Part shown: positions 1 through 8,903 of the stretch, one piece after another | How positions within the stretch are numbered: the first letter of the stretch is position 1 | How the letters are laid out: each line of letters begins with the position of its first letter | Source of the DNA: Streptomyces sp. Z26 | Lineage (GTDB): Bacteria > Actinomycetota > Actinomycetes > Streptomycetales > Streptomycetaceae | Direction: 5' to 3' | Assembly: GCF_003665095.1 (NCBI RefSeq) | Contig: NZ_RCHV01000002.1 | Coordinates: 6,204,501 to 6,268,500 of the forward strand | Length of the DNA stretch: 64,000 bases | Notes under the pieces: generated by a model | The model's input: the letters and a program-made list of their open reading frames with translations, nothing else | Databases searched by the model: none | What the model was told of the DNA's origin: nothing | Made by a program: the position numbers and the translations under genes

Positions 1-399
1 GCCGGGACCGCCGGACGCGGCCACCCGGTGCCCCAACTCGACGTCACCCGGGGCAACTCGGGCTCGGCCCGCGCGTTCGTCGACCTGCTCCAGGCCCTCT
101 GGACGCCGTCGCGCATCGACGGCGGCGTCGCCGCGCGCGTACGCGAACTCATGGGCCTGAACCTGCTGCGGCAGCGGCTGGCACCCGACTTCAGCTCGGA
201 CGCGTCGACCTGGTCCTCGAAGACCGGCACGCTGCTCAACCTGCGGCACGAGGCGGGCGTCGTGGAGCACGCCGACGGGCGCGCGTACGCCGTCGCCGTG
301 CTCACCGAGTCCCGTGTCCCGGCCGTCTCCCAGCCGGAGGCCGAGTCGCTGATGGCCGGTGCGGCCCGCGCCCTCCGGGACCACCTGCGGCGGTCCTGA
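1..399 (+). CDS. Serine beta-lactamase-like hydrolase, C-terminal part
   Basis: The reading frame is open from the first base, so the gene starts outside the window; the first GTG at 28 is internal. The visible 132 codons carry a Lys-Thr-Gly triad inside SSKTGTLL. This is the conserved active-site box of class A beta-lactamases and related serine hydrolases, and it lies on the beta strand lining the active site. The following strand (AYAVAVLTES) and C-terminal helix also fit that fold. The Ser-x-x-Lys and SDN motifs would be upstream, so activity and substrate cannot be judged. It could be a true beta-lactamase or a housekeeping penicillin-recognising hydrolase. It converges on the GH2 gene 51 bp downstream. 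Confidence 0.7.
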   Translation, partial: AGTAGRGHPVPQLDVTRGNSGSARAFVDLLQALWTPSRIDGGVAARVRELMGLNLLRQRLAPDFSSDASTWSSKTGTLLNLRHEAGVVEHADGRAYAVAVLTESRVPAVSQPEAESLMAGAARALRDHLRRS

Positions 400-450
400 G
401 GGGCGGCGGGCCGCCCGTACCGGCCCCGGCGCGCGGGGCCCGTGGCACCG

Positions 451-2328
451 TCAACTCCCGGTCGCCGCACCCCCGTCGCGCTGCTCGTACGCGGCCGGGC
501 GCAGCTGCGCCTCGCGTACGCGCGCCACGTCCAGCTTCTCGCCGCGGTCGAAGCGGTAGACGCCGTTCTGCTCCTGGAACACGTCGGTCAACTGCGTGTA
601 GCAGTAGCCGAACATGTCCGGGTCGTCCAGCAGCACACCCGTCAGCCCGGCGAAGCGCCGCTGGAACTCCTCCTCGTCGCGCGGCCGTTCGCCGTAACCC
701 CAGGAGACGTAGCGGTCCTCACCGGCCGCCTCCGCCTCCTCCGGGTTCCACCAGATGCCGCCGAACTCGCTGCAGAAGTACGGCTGTCCGGCGTACGGCA
801 CCGACCATGTCGCGCCCGGGTCCTCGTCCTGCGGGTTGACCATCGGGCGGTCCTTCGCGAGCCCGTCCATCAGCCGCCGGAACGCCTCCGGGTCCTGCTC
901 GTAGCAGTGCGAGTCGTACACGTCCGTCTCCCGTACGCGGTGGGAGTAGCCGGAGGTGTCCAGCACGGGGCGCGAGGTGTCGGCCGCCTTGGTGGCGAGG
1001 AACATCGCGCGGGTCACGTCGTCCAGGTCCGTACGGCGGTCGTGCAGCAGCTGCCGGGTCTCGTTCAGCGGGCACCAGCCGATGATCGACGGGTGGGAGT
1101 AGTCCCGCTCGACGGCCTCCAGCCACTGGGCGACGTAACCGCTCGACGGCCGCTGGTTGTCCGGGCCGACCGGGCCGGTGTTGCAGCCCCAGTCCCCGAA
1201 CTCGCCCCACACCAGGTAGCCCAGCCGGTCCGCGTGGTGCAGGAAGCGCTCCTCGAAGACCTTCTGGTGCAGGCGCGCGCCGTTGAAGCCCGCCGCCAGG
1301 GACAGCTCGATGTCCCGTACGAGGGCGGCGTCGTCCGGCGCGGTCATCAGCCCGTCCGGGTACCAGCCCTGGTCCAGCACCAGCCGCTGGAACACCGGCT
1401 TCCCGTTCAGCAGCAGCCGCTTCCCGTCGAGCGCCACCGAACGCAGCCCGGCGGTGCACACCGCGTGGTCCACGACGGTGCCGTCCCCGTCCACGACCTC
1501 CAGCTCGATCCCGTACAGGTGCGGGTCCTCCGGCGACCACGGGCGGCGGCTCTCCTCCGGCACGGTCAGCACCAGCCGGGGCGCCAGGTCGAGGTGGGCG
1601 TCGGACGAGGCGACGGCGAGGGCGCCCGACGCGTCGGTGAGGCGGGCCCGTACGCGGTGCCCGGCGCGGTTCCCCGACAGCGGCAGCTCCAGGTGGAAGC
1701 TGCCCGACGCGAGGTCGGGGGTGATCCGGGGGCGGCGCAGATGCGTCGCGGCCACCGGCTCCAGCCACACGGTCTGCCAGATGCCGGTGACGCGCGTGTA
1801 GTGGCAGGCGTGGTTCGCGTACTCGGCGGACTGCTTGCCGCGCGCCTGCGGCCCCCGCCCCGCGTCCCGCGCACGGACGACGACCACGGCCTCCTCCCCG
1901 GCCCGTACGACACCGCCCAGGTCGGCGCTGAAGGAGGTGAACCCGCCGCTGTGGCGGGCGACTTCGGTGCCGTTCACCCAGACCGTCGCGTCGTGGTCGA
2001 CCGCGCCGAAGTGCAGTACGGGGCGGCGGTCCGCCCACTCCGCCGGTATCCGGACGGTGCGCCGGTACCAGACGGCGTGGTGGAAGTCGGTGTCACCGAT
2101 GCCGGACAGCTCCGACTCCGGGCAGAAGGGAACGGTGATGCGCTCGGGCAACTCGGCGTGCGTCAGGCCCCGTTCGAGGCCGCTGTCGCCGGGGTCGCGG
2201 GCGAACTGCCAGGAACCGTTGAGGTTCAGCCAGTCCTCACGGACGAAGCCGGGGCGGGGGTACTCGGGGCGCGGCACGGACGCGTCCGACGGGCTGTGGT
2301 GGGCACGCTCATCAGGCAGTGCGGACAT
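451..2328 (-). CDS. Glycoside hydrolase family 2 (beta-glucuronidase/beta-galactosidase type)
   Basis: The 625-aa protein has the GH2 layout: N-terminal jelly-roll sugar-binding domain (DWLNLNGSW near residue 32), immunoglobulin-like domain, and C-terminal TIM barrel. The expected catalytic acids are present: the acid/base Glu in CPLNE (about E423) and the nucleophile Glu in CSEFGG (about E521). No signal peptide is seen, so it probably acts in the cytoplasm on imported oligosaccharides. The start was placed at the ATG at 2328 because AGGAGAGCTG precedes it; an in-frame ATG 33 bp upstream has no such site. The upstream region holds two near-identical 13-mers typical of a LacI-type operator. 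Exact sugar specificity cannot be read from the sequence. Confidence 0.9.
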   Translation of the reverse strand: MSALPDERAHHSPSDASVPRPEYPRPGFVREDWLNLNGSWQFARDPGDSGLERGLTHAELPERITVPFCPESELSGIGDTDFHHAVWYRRTVRIPAEWADRRPVLHFGAVDHDATVWVNGTEVARHSGGFTSFSADLGGVVRAGEEAVVVVRARDAGRGPQARGKQSAEYANHACHYTRVTGIWQTVWLEPVAATHLRRPRITPDLASGSFHLELPLSGNRAGHRVRARLTDASGALAVASSDAHLDLAPRLVLTVPEESRRPWSPEDPHLYGIELEVVDGDGTVVDHAVCTAGLRSVALDGKRLLLNGKPVFQRLVLDQGWYPDGLMTAPDDAALVRDIELSLAAGFNGARLHQKVFEERFLHHADRLGYLVWGEFGDWGCNTGPVGPDNQRPSSGYVAQWLEAVERDYSHPSIIGWCPLNETRQLLHDRRTDLDDVTRAMFLATKAADTSRPVLDTSGYSHRVRETDVYDSHCYEQDPEAFRRLMDGLAKDRPMVNPQDEDPGATWSVPYAGQPYFCSEFGGIWWNPEEAEAAGEDRYVSWGYGERPRDEEEFQRRFAGLTGVLLDDPDMFGYCYTQLTDVFQEQNGVYRFDRGEKLDVARVREAQLRPAAYEQRDGGAATGS

Positions 2329-2381
2329 CAGCTCTCCTGGCTGGCTGGTTCTGGCGGGCAAAACTCATTGCAGCACAGGGT

Positions 2382-2517
2382 TACATCGTTGCAGAGGTCC
2401 CGTACAGAGGGACTACGGGAAGTGGCCGGACATGCGGCGCTCCGTGACGGATCGCGGGGACCGGGTGCGGTGACGCGGGGTGGTGGGGGGCGGCGGAAAT
2501 CGAGTACAACGTTGCAG
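2382..2517. promoter_or_regulatory. Paired TACAWCGTTGCAG repeats, likely LacI-type operators
   Basis: TACATCGTTGCAG at 2382-2394 and TACAACGTTGCAG at 2505-2517 differ at one base and lie 123 bp apart. The core AACGTT is a palindrome, with a central CG step as in LacI-family operators. They lie directly upstream of the GH2 gene. No LacI-family gene is visible nearby, so the regulator would be encoded elsewhere. Confidence 0.5.
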
Positions 2518-2577
2518 CGAAGGGGTCGATCTGTCGTTCGCGAGAGCGAAGTGACGGTTCCCGGTACGCACCCCCGG

Positions 2578-2853
2578 TCAGTCCGCGAGCACCGCGGCCG
2601 CCCCGGCGGCGATCACCGCCGCCGACGCGGCCAGCATCACCAGCCGCCCCACCCCGCCGAAGCGGGCGAGGACCAGTGCCCGGAGCACCGCGACCGCCGC
2701 GGCCAGCGCCGCCGACAGTGCGGTGGCCAGGAACGTCACGGCCGTGAAGGCCGCACCCCGCGCGGCCCTCCGGGTGGCGTCACCGCCGCGGGGTGAGCGG
2801 GTCGTGCGGGGCGCGCGGATCGTACGGAACGGATTGCCAGCGAATGCCTCCAT
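2578..2853 (-). CDS. Small two-helix membrane protein, function unknown
   Basis: This is a 91-aa product. The first 33 residues are Arg/Thr-rich and basic. Two hydrophobic stretches follow, roughly residues 35-65 and 69-90, made almost entirely of Ala, Val and Leu, which suggests a hairpin integral membrane protein. The ATG at 2853 is preceded by GGGAGGGG at good distance, the main support for it being a gene. It lies alone between the GH2 operator region and the SDR gene, on the same strand as both. I do not recognise a family. The Ala-rich composition is easily produced by GC-rich DNA, so confidence is moderate. Confidence 0.5.
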   Translation of the reverse strand: MEAFAGNPFRTIRAPRTTRSPRGGDATRRAARGAAFTAVTFLATALSAALAAAVAVLRALVLARFGGVGRLVMLAASAAVIAAGAAAVLAD

Positions 2854-3002
2854 GCCCCTCCCAACGAGGCGCGGCGGCCCGGGGCAACGCGCCCCGCGCC
2901 CCCTCTTGACGTGACCGTCAACACAGTCCGCCGGAGGGTTCGCGGCGCGCGCGCCCGCTTTCCCCCGTTCTCCGTCGGTTCGGTACGGGGGCCTGCCGCG
3001 GG

Positions 3003-3797
3003 TCAGCGCTGTCGCGCCGGGCGTACGACGATCTCGTTCACGTCGACCTCCGGCGGCTGGGACAGCGCGTACGACACCGCGTCCGCGATGGCCTCCGGCG
3101 GGATGGCGTGCGCGCGGTAGGCGCGCATCGCCTCGACCGTGCCCGCGTCCGTGATGGTGTCCGCCAGTTCGGAGGCGACCACCCCGGGGGAGACGGTCGT
3201 GACCCGGATCGACGGGTCGGACTCCTGCCGCAGCCCCTCGGTGATCGCCCACGCCGCGTACTTCGTGCCGCAGTAGACCGCAGCGGTCGGCACCACCTCG
3301 TGCGCGCCGATGCTGGCGACCGTCACGAAGTGCCCCGAGCCCTGCGCGGTGAAGACCGGGAGGGCGGCGGCGATGCCGTGCAGCAGGCCGCGCACGTTCA
3401 CGTCGATCATCCGGTCCCACTCCGCCACGTGCAGCGCGGCGAGCGGGGAGAGCGGCATGACACCGGCGTTGGCGATCAACGCGTCGACCCGCCCGTGCCG
3501 TTCGCGGGCGGCGGCCACGAAGGCCGCCACGTCCTCCGGGTCCGTCACGTCGAGCCGTACGGGCCGGAGGCTCCCGCCGGACCGGGCCGCGGCCTCCGCC
3601 GTACGCCCGGCCAGCGCGTCCAGCCGCTCCGTACGGCGGGCGCCCGCCAGCACGTGGTGGCCCTCCGCCGCCATGCGGGCGGCGACGGCCTCACCGATGC
3701 CGCTGCTGGCGCCGGTGACGAGCACGACCTTCGCCGCGCGGTCCGTGGGGTCGACGGCCGGTACGCCGTCGCTTCGGTGGGTCTCGTTCGTCGTCAT
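3003..3797 (-). CDS. Short-chain dehydrogenase/reductase
   Basis: The 264-aa protein is a classical SDR. The Rossmann signature TGASSGIG is at about residues 28-35, the NAG motif near 110, and a Ser-Tyr-Lys triad at about S162, Y175 and K179 (YCGTK). It should be a cytosolic NAD(P)(H)-dependent oxidoreductase; substrate is unknown. The first ATG of the open frame lies 36 codons upstream, but the start at MTTNETHR (3797) gives the normal family length. It is divergent from the XRE regulator at 3899 with about 100 bp between, so the XRE protein probably controls this gene. Confidence 0.88.
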   Translation of the reverse strand: MTTNETHRSDGVPAVDPTDRAAKVVLVTGASSGIGEAVAARMAAEGHHVLAGARRTERLDALAGRTAEAAARSGGSLRPVRLDVTDPEDVAAFVAAARERHGRVDALIANAGVMPLSPLAALHVAEWDRMIDVNVRGLLHGIAAALPVFTAQGSGHFVTVASIGAHEVVPTAAVYCGTKYAAWAITEGLRQESDPSIRVTTVSPGVVASELADTITDAGTVEAMRAYRAHAIPPEAIADAVSYALSQPPEVDVNEIVVRPARQR

Positions 3798-3898
3798 GGC
3801 CACCACGATGCGCACCCGGCGCGCGACGCGGCAGGCAGCGGTCCTCGGGGGAGCGCCACACCCAGGAAGCGCCCCGCACGGCGGTCTACGCTGCGGCC

Positions 3899-4729
3899 AT
3901 GGCACGTACCGAACTCGGCGCCTACCTCAGCGCCCGCCGGGCCCGGGTCAGCCCGGACGAGGCGAACCTCCCCAGCACGGGGCACCGCCGCGTTCCCGGC
4001 CTGCGGCGCGAGGAGGTCGCGCTGCTGGCCGGGGTCAGCGTCGACTACTACGTCCGGCTCGAACAGGGCCGGGAGCGCACCCCGTCGGCGCAGGTCGTCG
4101 ACGCGCTCGCGACGGCGCTGCGCCTCCCGGAGGACGGCAGGCAGCACCTGTTCCGGCTGGCCGGGCTCAGCCCGCGGGCCCGCGCCGGTACGGTCAGCGA
4201 CCGCGTCGACCCCAGCCTGCTCCAGCTCATGGGCGCCTGGCCGGACAATCCGGCGGTGGTGTTCAACCGCGCGTACGACCTGCTGGCGTCCAACGCGATC
4301 GCCGACGCCCTCTTCGGCGGTTGGCGGCACTCCGCGAACCTGATGCACGTCGTCTTCACCGACCCCGACAGCCGTACGTTCTACCGGGACTGGCGGACCG
4401 TGGCCCGCGACGCGGTGGCCGGTTTCCGGCTCGGCCACGGGCACGCGCCCGACGACCCGCGCGTACGGCAGGTGCTGGCCGAACTCCTCGACACCAGCCC
4501 GGACTTCGCGGAGCTGTGGGCGGGCCACGACGCGCGCGGCAAGTCCCTGGAGCGGAAGCGGTTCCAGCACCGGGAGGCGGGCCCGTTGACGCTGACGATG
4601 CAGACCTTCGACGTACGGTCCAGCCCCGGCCAGGAACTCGTCGTCTACCACGCGGAACCCGGCTCCCCGTCCGCCGGGGCGCTGGCGCTCCTCGGCACGC
4701 TCGCCGCCACCGCGCGCCACGAGGGCTGA
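3899..4729 (+). CDS. XRE-family regulator with MmyB-like ligand domain
   Basis: The 276-aa protein has an N-terminal lambda-repressor-like helix-turn-helix: GLRREEVALLAGVS to RTPS, about residues 34-64, including the YYVRLEQG segment typical of the MmyB-like group. The C-terminal region, about 110-276, matches the MmyB ligand-binding domain pattern (PAVVFNRAYDLLASN near 117). Members of this group are often encoded divergently from an oxidoreductase that they control, which is the arrangement here with the SDR gene. The ligand is unknown. Confidence 0.88.
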   Translation: MARTELGAYLSARRARVSPDEANLPSTGHRRVPGLRREEVALLAGVSVDYYVRLEQGRERTPSAQVVDALATALRLPEDGRQHLFRLAGLSPRARAGTVSDRVDPSLLQLMGAWPDNPAVVFNRAYDLLASNAIADALFGGWRHSANLMHVVFTDPDSRTFYRDWRTVARDAVAGFRLGHGHAPDDPRVRQVLAELLDTSPDFAELWAGHDARGKSLERKRFQHREAGPLTLTMQTFDVRSSPGQELVVYHAEPGSPSAGALALLGTLAATARHEG

Positions 4730-4771
4730 GGGCGGTGGCTCGGGGCAGGCGGTCCGGGGTGGGCGGGCCGC

Positions 4772-5227
4772 TCACGGGCGCGGCCAGGACCGCCCTTCGA
4801 GCCGCTCGATGTCGCTGTTGAACCGCCGCAGGTAGGCGGCGAAGACGGCGACGTCCTCCTCCGGCCAGGTGGCCATGACGCGCTCCAGCCCGCGTACGTT
4901 CCCCTCCCGCTCCTCGTCCAGCTGCCGTTCGCCCTCCTCGGTGACCCGGAACTTCCGGGCCATCCGCCCCTCCGGATCGGGGATGCGCTCGACGAGCCCG
5001 GCGCGCAGCGCGGCGGCGGTCTGCCGGTTGAGGGTGGAGGTGTCCAGGCCGAACGCCTCGCTGAGTTCACCGATGGACATCGGGCCCTGCACGCGGATGC
5101 GGCTGAGCAGGATGTACGCGCTGCGCTCCAGGTTTCCGTCGTGGCGGCGTCCTTTGTGCTTGCCGAGGTAGCCGTGCCTGCTGAGCAGCATCTGCTCGTA
5201 CTCCACCTGCTCCGATGGCCTGACCAT
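4772..5227 (-). CDS. MarR-family transcriptional regulator
   Basis: The 151-aa protein has a winged helix at about residues 48-110 (MSIGELSEAFGLDTSTLNRQ, then a basic wing with DPEGRMARKFRVTEEG), with flanking helices for dimerisation, as in MarR repressors. The start at 5227 has GGAGGAG seven bases upstream. It is divergent from the DHA2-type exporter at 5489. The intergenic region carries an inverted repeat at 5420-5447, a plausible operator for coordinated repression of regulator and pump. The effector is probably an exporter substrate, but that is inference. Confidence 0.9.
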   Translation of the reverse strand: MVRPSEQVEYEQMLLSRHGYLGKHKGRRHDGNLERSAYILLSRIRVQGPMSIGELSEAFGLDTSTLNRQTAAALRAGLVERIPDPEGRMARKFRVTEEGERQLDEEREGNVRGLERVMATWPEEDVAVFAAYLRRFNSDIERLEGRSWPRP

Positions 5228-5419
5228 GCCGGCTCCTCCGCCCGCTGCCGTGCTGTGTGCCGTCCGCTCGCGCGTGCCGTCCGCACCGGGGTGCGCGCCG
5301 TGCGCTCCGGTGCGCGCTCCGCTGCGGTGCCTCCGTGCTTCCGGACGTGTGTACGGGGCTCGCGTCCCTGGTCAGAGGCGTACGTCGGGCCCCGTGACGC
5401 CGGAGTGCAGCCTACACGT

Positions 5420-5447
5420 CATATGCATGATGCTTTTCATGTGTATG
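5420..5447. promoter_or_regulatory. Inverted repeat between MarR gene and MFS exporter
   Basis: CATATGCATG (5420-5429) and CATGTGTATG (5438-5447) form an inverted repeat matching at 8 of 10 positions, with an 8-bp spacer. The AT-rich tract stands out from its GC-rich surroundings. It sits about 42 bp before the exporter start, where a MarR repressor would block the promoter. Confidence 0.55.
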
Positions 5448-5488
5448 GTGCACAACTGTTGCGTCCAGCTCGAACAGGAGAACCTTCC

Positions 5489-6934
5489 ATGGCCCCACCC
5501 AGGCCGGCAGCGCCCGTTTCCAGCGCAGGCGTCGTCGCGACGCTGGCACTGGCCGGCACCGTCGCGGCGATCATGCAGACCCTCGTGACACCGCTCATCG
5601 CCGAGCTGCCCAAGATCCTCGACACCTCACCCTCCAACTCCTCCTGGGTGATCACCGCCACGCTGCTGTCGGCCGCCGTCTTCACGCCCGTCTCCGGACG
5701 CCTCGGGGACCTCCTCGGCAAGCGCCGCATGCTGCTGGCCTGCTGCGTACCGCTGATCCTCGGCTCGGTGGTGTGCGCGCTCAGCTCCTCCGTGGTGCCG
5801 ATGATCGCCGGACGCGGCATGCAGGGCATGGGCATGGGGCTGCTCCCGATCGGCATCAGCCTGCTGCGCGACGTACTGCCCGCCGAGAAGCTCAGCTCCG
5901 CCATCGCCCTCGTCAGCGCCTCCATGGGCATCGGCGGCGGCCTCGGCCTGCCGATATCCGCGGCCGTCGCGGAGTACACCAGCTGGCGCGTCCTGTTCTG
6001 GGGCTCCGCCGTGCTGGCCGTGCTGATCGCCCTGATGATCGCGAAGTTCGTCCCGAACACCCCGGGTGGCGCGGCCGGACAGCGCTTCGACTTCGTCGGC
6101 GCCGTCGGCCTCGGCACCGGACTGATCTGCATGCTGCTCGCCGTCTCCAAGGGCGCCGACTGGGGCTGGACCTCGGGCACGACCCTCGGCCTGTTCGCCG
6201 CCACCGCGGTCGTGCTGCCCGTCTGGGGCTGGTGGGAACTGCGCGGTACGGAGCCGCTGGTCGACCTCCGTACCACCGCGCGCCCGCGCGTCCTGCTCAC
6301 CAACGTCGCGTCGGTCCTCGTCGGCTTCGGCATGTACGCGCAGATGCTGGTGCTGCCGCAGATCTACCAGTTGCCCGAGGCCACCGGTTACGGGCTCGGC
6401 CAGTCGATGCTCGGCATGGGCCTGTGGATGGCCCCGGCCGGTCTGATCATGATGGTGATCTCGCCGCTCGGCGGGAAGCTCACCACCCGCAGCGGCCCCA
6501 AGGTGACGCTGGTCGTCGGCGCGCTGGTGATCGCCGCGGGCTACGCCGTGGCCCTGCCCCTGATGGGCAGCACCTGGGGCCTGCTGCTCACCTCCCTGGT
6601 GTGCAGCACCGGCGTCGGCTTCGCGTACGGCGCGATGCCCGCGCTCGTCATGAGCTCCGTGCCCCTGTCGGAGACGGCCGCCGCCAACAGCTTCAACACG
6701 CTGATGCGTTCGCTCGGCACCTCCTTCTCCGCCGCCGTGGTCGGTGTGGTCCTCGCCGAGATGAGCACCACCATGGGCGGCCACGCGCTGCCCTCCGAGA
6801 ACGGTTTCCGCGTCGCGCTGCTCATCGGCAGCGGCGTCGCCCTGCTGGCCGCGGCCGTGGCGGCCGTGATCCCGGCGGCACCCGGTGCCGAGACCGTCGC
6901 GAAGGACGCGGAACGGGTGCCCGCGCGCGCCTGA
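5489..6934 (+). CDS. DHA2-type MFS multidrug exporter
   Basis: This is a 481-aa polytopic membrane protein with about 14 hydrophobic segments, the usual size and topology of the 14-TM drug:H+ antiporter family. Visible motifs include GRLGDLLGKRR in the first cytoplasmic loop (MFS motif A) and a motif-C-like GGGLGLPISAAV in TM5. The ATG at 5489 follows AGGAG; a longer open frame upstream lacks a better start. It is divergent from the MarR gene and probably repressed by it. Substrate cannot be told. Confidence 0.9.
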   Translation: MAPPRPAAPVSSAGVVATLALAGTVAAIMQTLVTPLIAELPKILDTSPSNSSWVITATLLSAAVFTPVSGRLGDLLGKRRMLLACCVPLILGSVVCALSSSVVPMIAGRGMQGMGMGLLPIGISLLRDVLPAEKLSSAIALVSASMGIGGGLGLPISAAVAEYTSWRVLFWGSAVLAVLIALMIAKFVPNTPGGAAGQRFDFVGAVGLGTGLICMLLAVSKGADWGWTSGTTLGLFAATAVVLPVWGWWELRGTEPLVDLRTTARPRVLLTNVASVLVGFGMYAQMLVLPQIYQLPEATGYGLGQSMLGMGLWMAPAGLIMMVISPLGGKLTTRSGPKVTLVVGALVIAAGYAVALPLMGSTWGLLLTSLVCSTGVGFAYGAMPALVMSSVPLSETAAANSFNTLMRSLGTSFSAAVVGVVLAEMSTTMGGHALPSENGFRVALLIGSGVALLAAAVAAVIPAAPGAETVAKDAERVPARA

Positions 6935-7054
6935 ACGCCGTAGCACGGCCGGTCGCGTAATTCCCCCTCACCGCCGCTCCGCGCCTCGTATCCTGCCTCC
7001 GGTGTCCAGCCGGGCCCGCCGGGGGGCGGGCGGGGGAGAAGGGGGCGGCAGGCC

Positions 7055-7636
7055 ATGGAGGTACGTGACACGCGGGCGCGGCGCGCGGCGGTGCGGTACG
7101 TGGTGACGGCGGTCCTCGTCGTGACGACCGCCGCCGGGTGCGGCGGTTCCGGTGGCGGGGACGACGGTGGCGGCGAGGGCCGCGACGGGAAGGACGGCGC
7201 GGCGCCGTCCGCGTCCCGTACGGCCGACGGCGCGGCGGACCCCGCCCCCTCGGAGTCCGCGCGCCCCGGCGCCGAGCCGTCGGTGACCGCGGCCGACGGC
7301 GACGACACGGCCGCCTGCGCGGACGGCGACTGCGAGATCGCGGTGACCCGGCCGGTGACGTTCCCCTTCGAGGGACCGGCCGGGCGGGCCCGGCTCGCGC
7401 TCACGAAGGTCGGCGCGGACGAGGTGGAGTACACCGTCACCGGCGGGGGTGGCGGCACCGTCAAGGGCGGCGCCGGGGGCCCCGGTTCGGGGTGCGTGTC
7501 CGTCCTGCGCTCCGGCGGCGCGGGCACGTCGTGCGGCGGCGTCGGCGCGGTGCCGGAGGCGGAGGACGGCACCGTCGTGCTCCAGGTCGCCTCGGGCACG
7601 GACGGCACGGCCGTCGTCACCCTCGTACGGGGCTGA
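7055..7636 (+). CDS. Secreted lipoprotein, function unknown
   Basis: This is a 193-aa product. The N-terminal signal has a basic head, a Val/Thr core and a lipobox ending TTAAGC, with Cys29 as lipidation site. Residues 30-95 are a low-complexity Gly/Asp/Ala/Ser linker. The C-terminal about 100 residues are a compact beta-rich domain with four cysteines (CADGDC near 96, then GSGC and TSCGG), which could form two disulfides outside the cell. A GGGGGAGAAGGGGG tract precedes the ATG. The family is not recognised. Confidence 0.7.
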   Translation: MEVRDTRARRAAVRYVVTAVLVVTTAAGCGGSGGGDDGGGEGRDGKDGAAPSASRTADGAADPAPSESARPGAEPSVTAADGDDTAACADGDCEIAVTRPVTFPFEGPAGRARLALTKVGADEVEYTVTGGGGGTVKGGAGGPGSGCVSVLRSGGAGTSCGGVGAVPEAEDGTVVLQVASGTDGTAVVTLVRG

Positions 7637-7898
7637 CGGCGGCGGCAACACGCGGCGCTGCGCGGGGGGTTGAGGAGCCGCGTTGCCCGCGTTCTCCCAA
7701 GTCAGGGGAATCCATAGGGGTTTCCATGTACTTTCCCTGCGTGGTTTTGACGCCTCCCGGCGCCCGTGTCACCCTGACGCGTCGCCCGACCCGCCGTGAG
7801 GCGGGACAGAGAGTTGTCGTCCCGGGCCGGACATGCCCGCCGCACCCTGACCAGTACGGCGAGGCATACGCAGCCATTCCACGAGGTGCTTCTCCCCG

Positions 7899-8852
7899 AT
7901 GCCCATAGCCAAGAGGTGCGGAACCGTGTTGACGGTTCTGGCACTGCTCCCGCTCACCGCGTGCTCCGACAGCGACCCGGGCGGAGGCGACAAGGACACC
8001 GTCACGCTCATCAGCCCCGCGTGGGCGAACGGCAAGGCCAACACGGCCGTCGCCGCCCTCCTGCTGGAGGAGGAGCTCGGCTACGAGGTACGGGTCCTGC
8101 GGCTCGACGAGGCGGAGGCGTGGGAGGCGCTGGCCGACGGCTCGGCGGACGCGATCCTGGAGGACTGGGGGCACCCGAAGGAGGAGCGGAAGTACGTCCA
8201 GCGGCAGAAGTCCGTGGTCCCCGCCGGTGACCTCGGGGTGACGGGCCGCATCGGCTGGTACGTGCCGCAGTACCTCGCGGACGAGCACAAGGACATCACC
8301 AACTGGAACAAGCTCAACAAGTACGCCGACCTGTTCGCCACCGACAAGACCGGCGACAAGGGCCAACTCAACGAGGGCGACCGCTCGTTCGTCACCCACG
8401 ACGAGTCGCTGATCAAGAACCTCGGCCTCGACTACCAGGCGGTCTTCCTCGGCAGCGAGAACGCCCAGATGGCCGAGATGCGCGAACGGGCCGCCAAGGA
8501 GCAGCCGTTCCTCACCTACTGGTGGCGCCCGCACTGGATCGAGACCGAGGTCCCGCTCGCCGAGGTGTCGCTGCCCACGTACACCACCGGCTGCGCCGAC
8601 CGCGAGGCCATGGTCAAGTGCGGCTACCCCAGCACCAAGCTCCAGAAGTACCTGAACGCCGACTTCGCGGAGGACGGCGGTGACGCCGCCCGCTTCCTCA
8701 AGAACTTCAACTGGACCGAGGACGACCAGAACACCGTCGCGAAGATGATCGTGAAGGAAAAGCTCGACGAGCGCGAGGCCGCCGAGCGCTGGGTGAAGCG
8801 GCCGCCGCAGATCTGGCGGACGTGGTTCATGGGCACCGGAGGAAACGACTGA
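7899..8852 (+). CDS. Glycine betaine/choline-type ABC substrate-binding lipoprotein
   Basis: The 317-aa protein has a lipoprotein signal ending LTAC (Cys22) and an OpuAC/ProX-like body: the early VTLISPAWANGKANTAVAALLLEE segment, EDWGHP near residue 90, and LTYWWRPHW near 205, whose aromatic residues resemble the aromatic cages that bind quaternary ammonium compounds. It should capture betaine, choline or a similar osmolyte outside the membrane. No permease or ATPase gene adjoins it, so it is an orphan binding protein. A strong hairpin at 8867-8903 ends the transcript. Confidence 0.85.
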   Translation: MPIAKRCGTVLTVLALLPLTACSDSDPGGGDKDTVTLISPAWANGKANTAVAALLLEEELGYEVRVLRLDEAEAWEALADGSADAILEDWGHPKEERKYVQRQKSVVPAGDLGVTGRIGWYVPQYLADEHKDITNWNKLNKYADLFATDKTGDKGQLNEGDRSFVTHDESLIKNLGLDYQAVFLGSENAQMAEMRERAAKEQPFLTYWWRPHWIETEVPLAEVSLPTYTTGCADREAMVKCGYPSTKLQKYLNADFAEDGGDAARFLKNFNWTEDDQNTVAKMIVKEKLDEREAAERWVKRPPQIWRTWFMGTGGND

Positions 8853-8866
8853 GCGCTGCCCCCTGA

Positions 8867-8903
8867 GACGCCCCGCCACCGGACCACCCGGGGGCGGGGC
8901 GTC
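8867..8903 (+). terminator. Hairpin terminator after the betaine-binding gene
   Basis: GACGCCCCGCC at 8867-8877 pairs perfectly with GGCGGGGCGTC at 8893-8903. The hairpin begins 14 bp after the stop codon. There is no U-tract, as is usual in high-GC actinobacteria. Confidence 0.75.
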
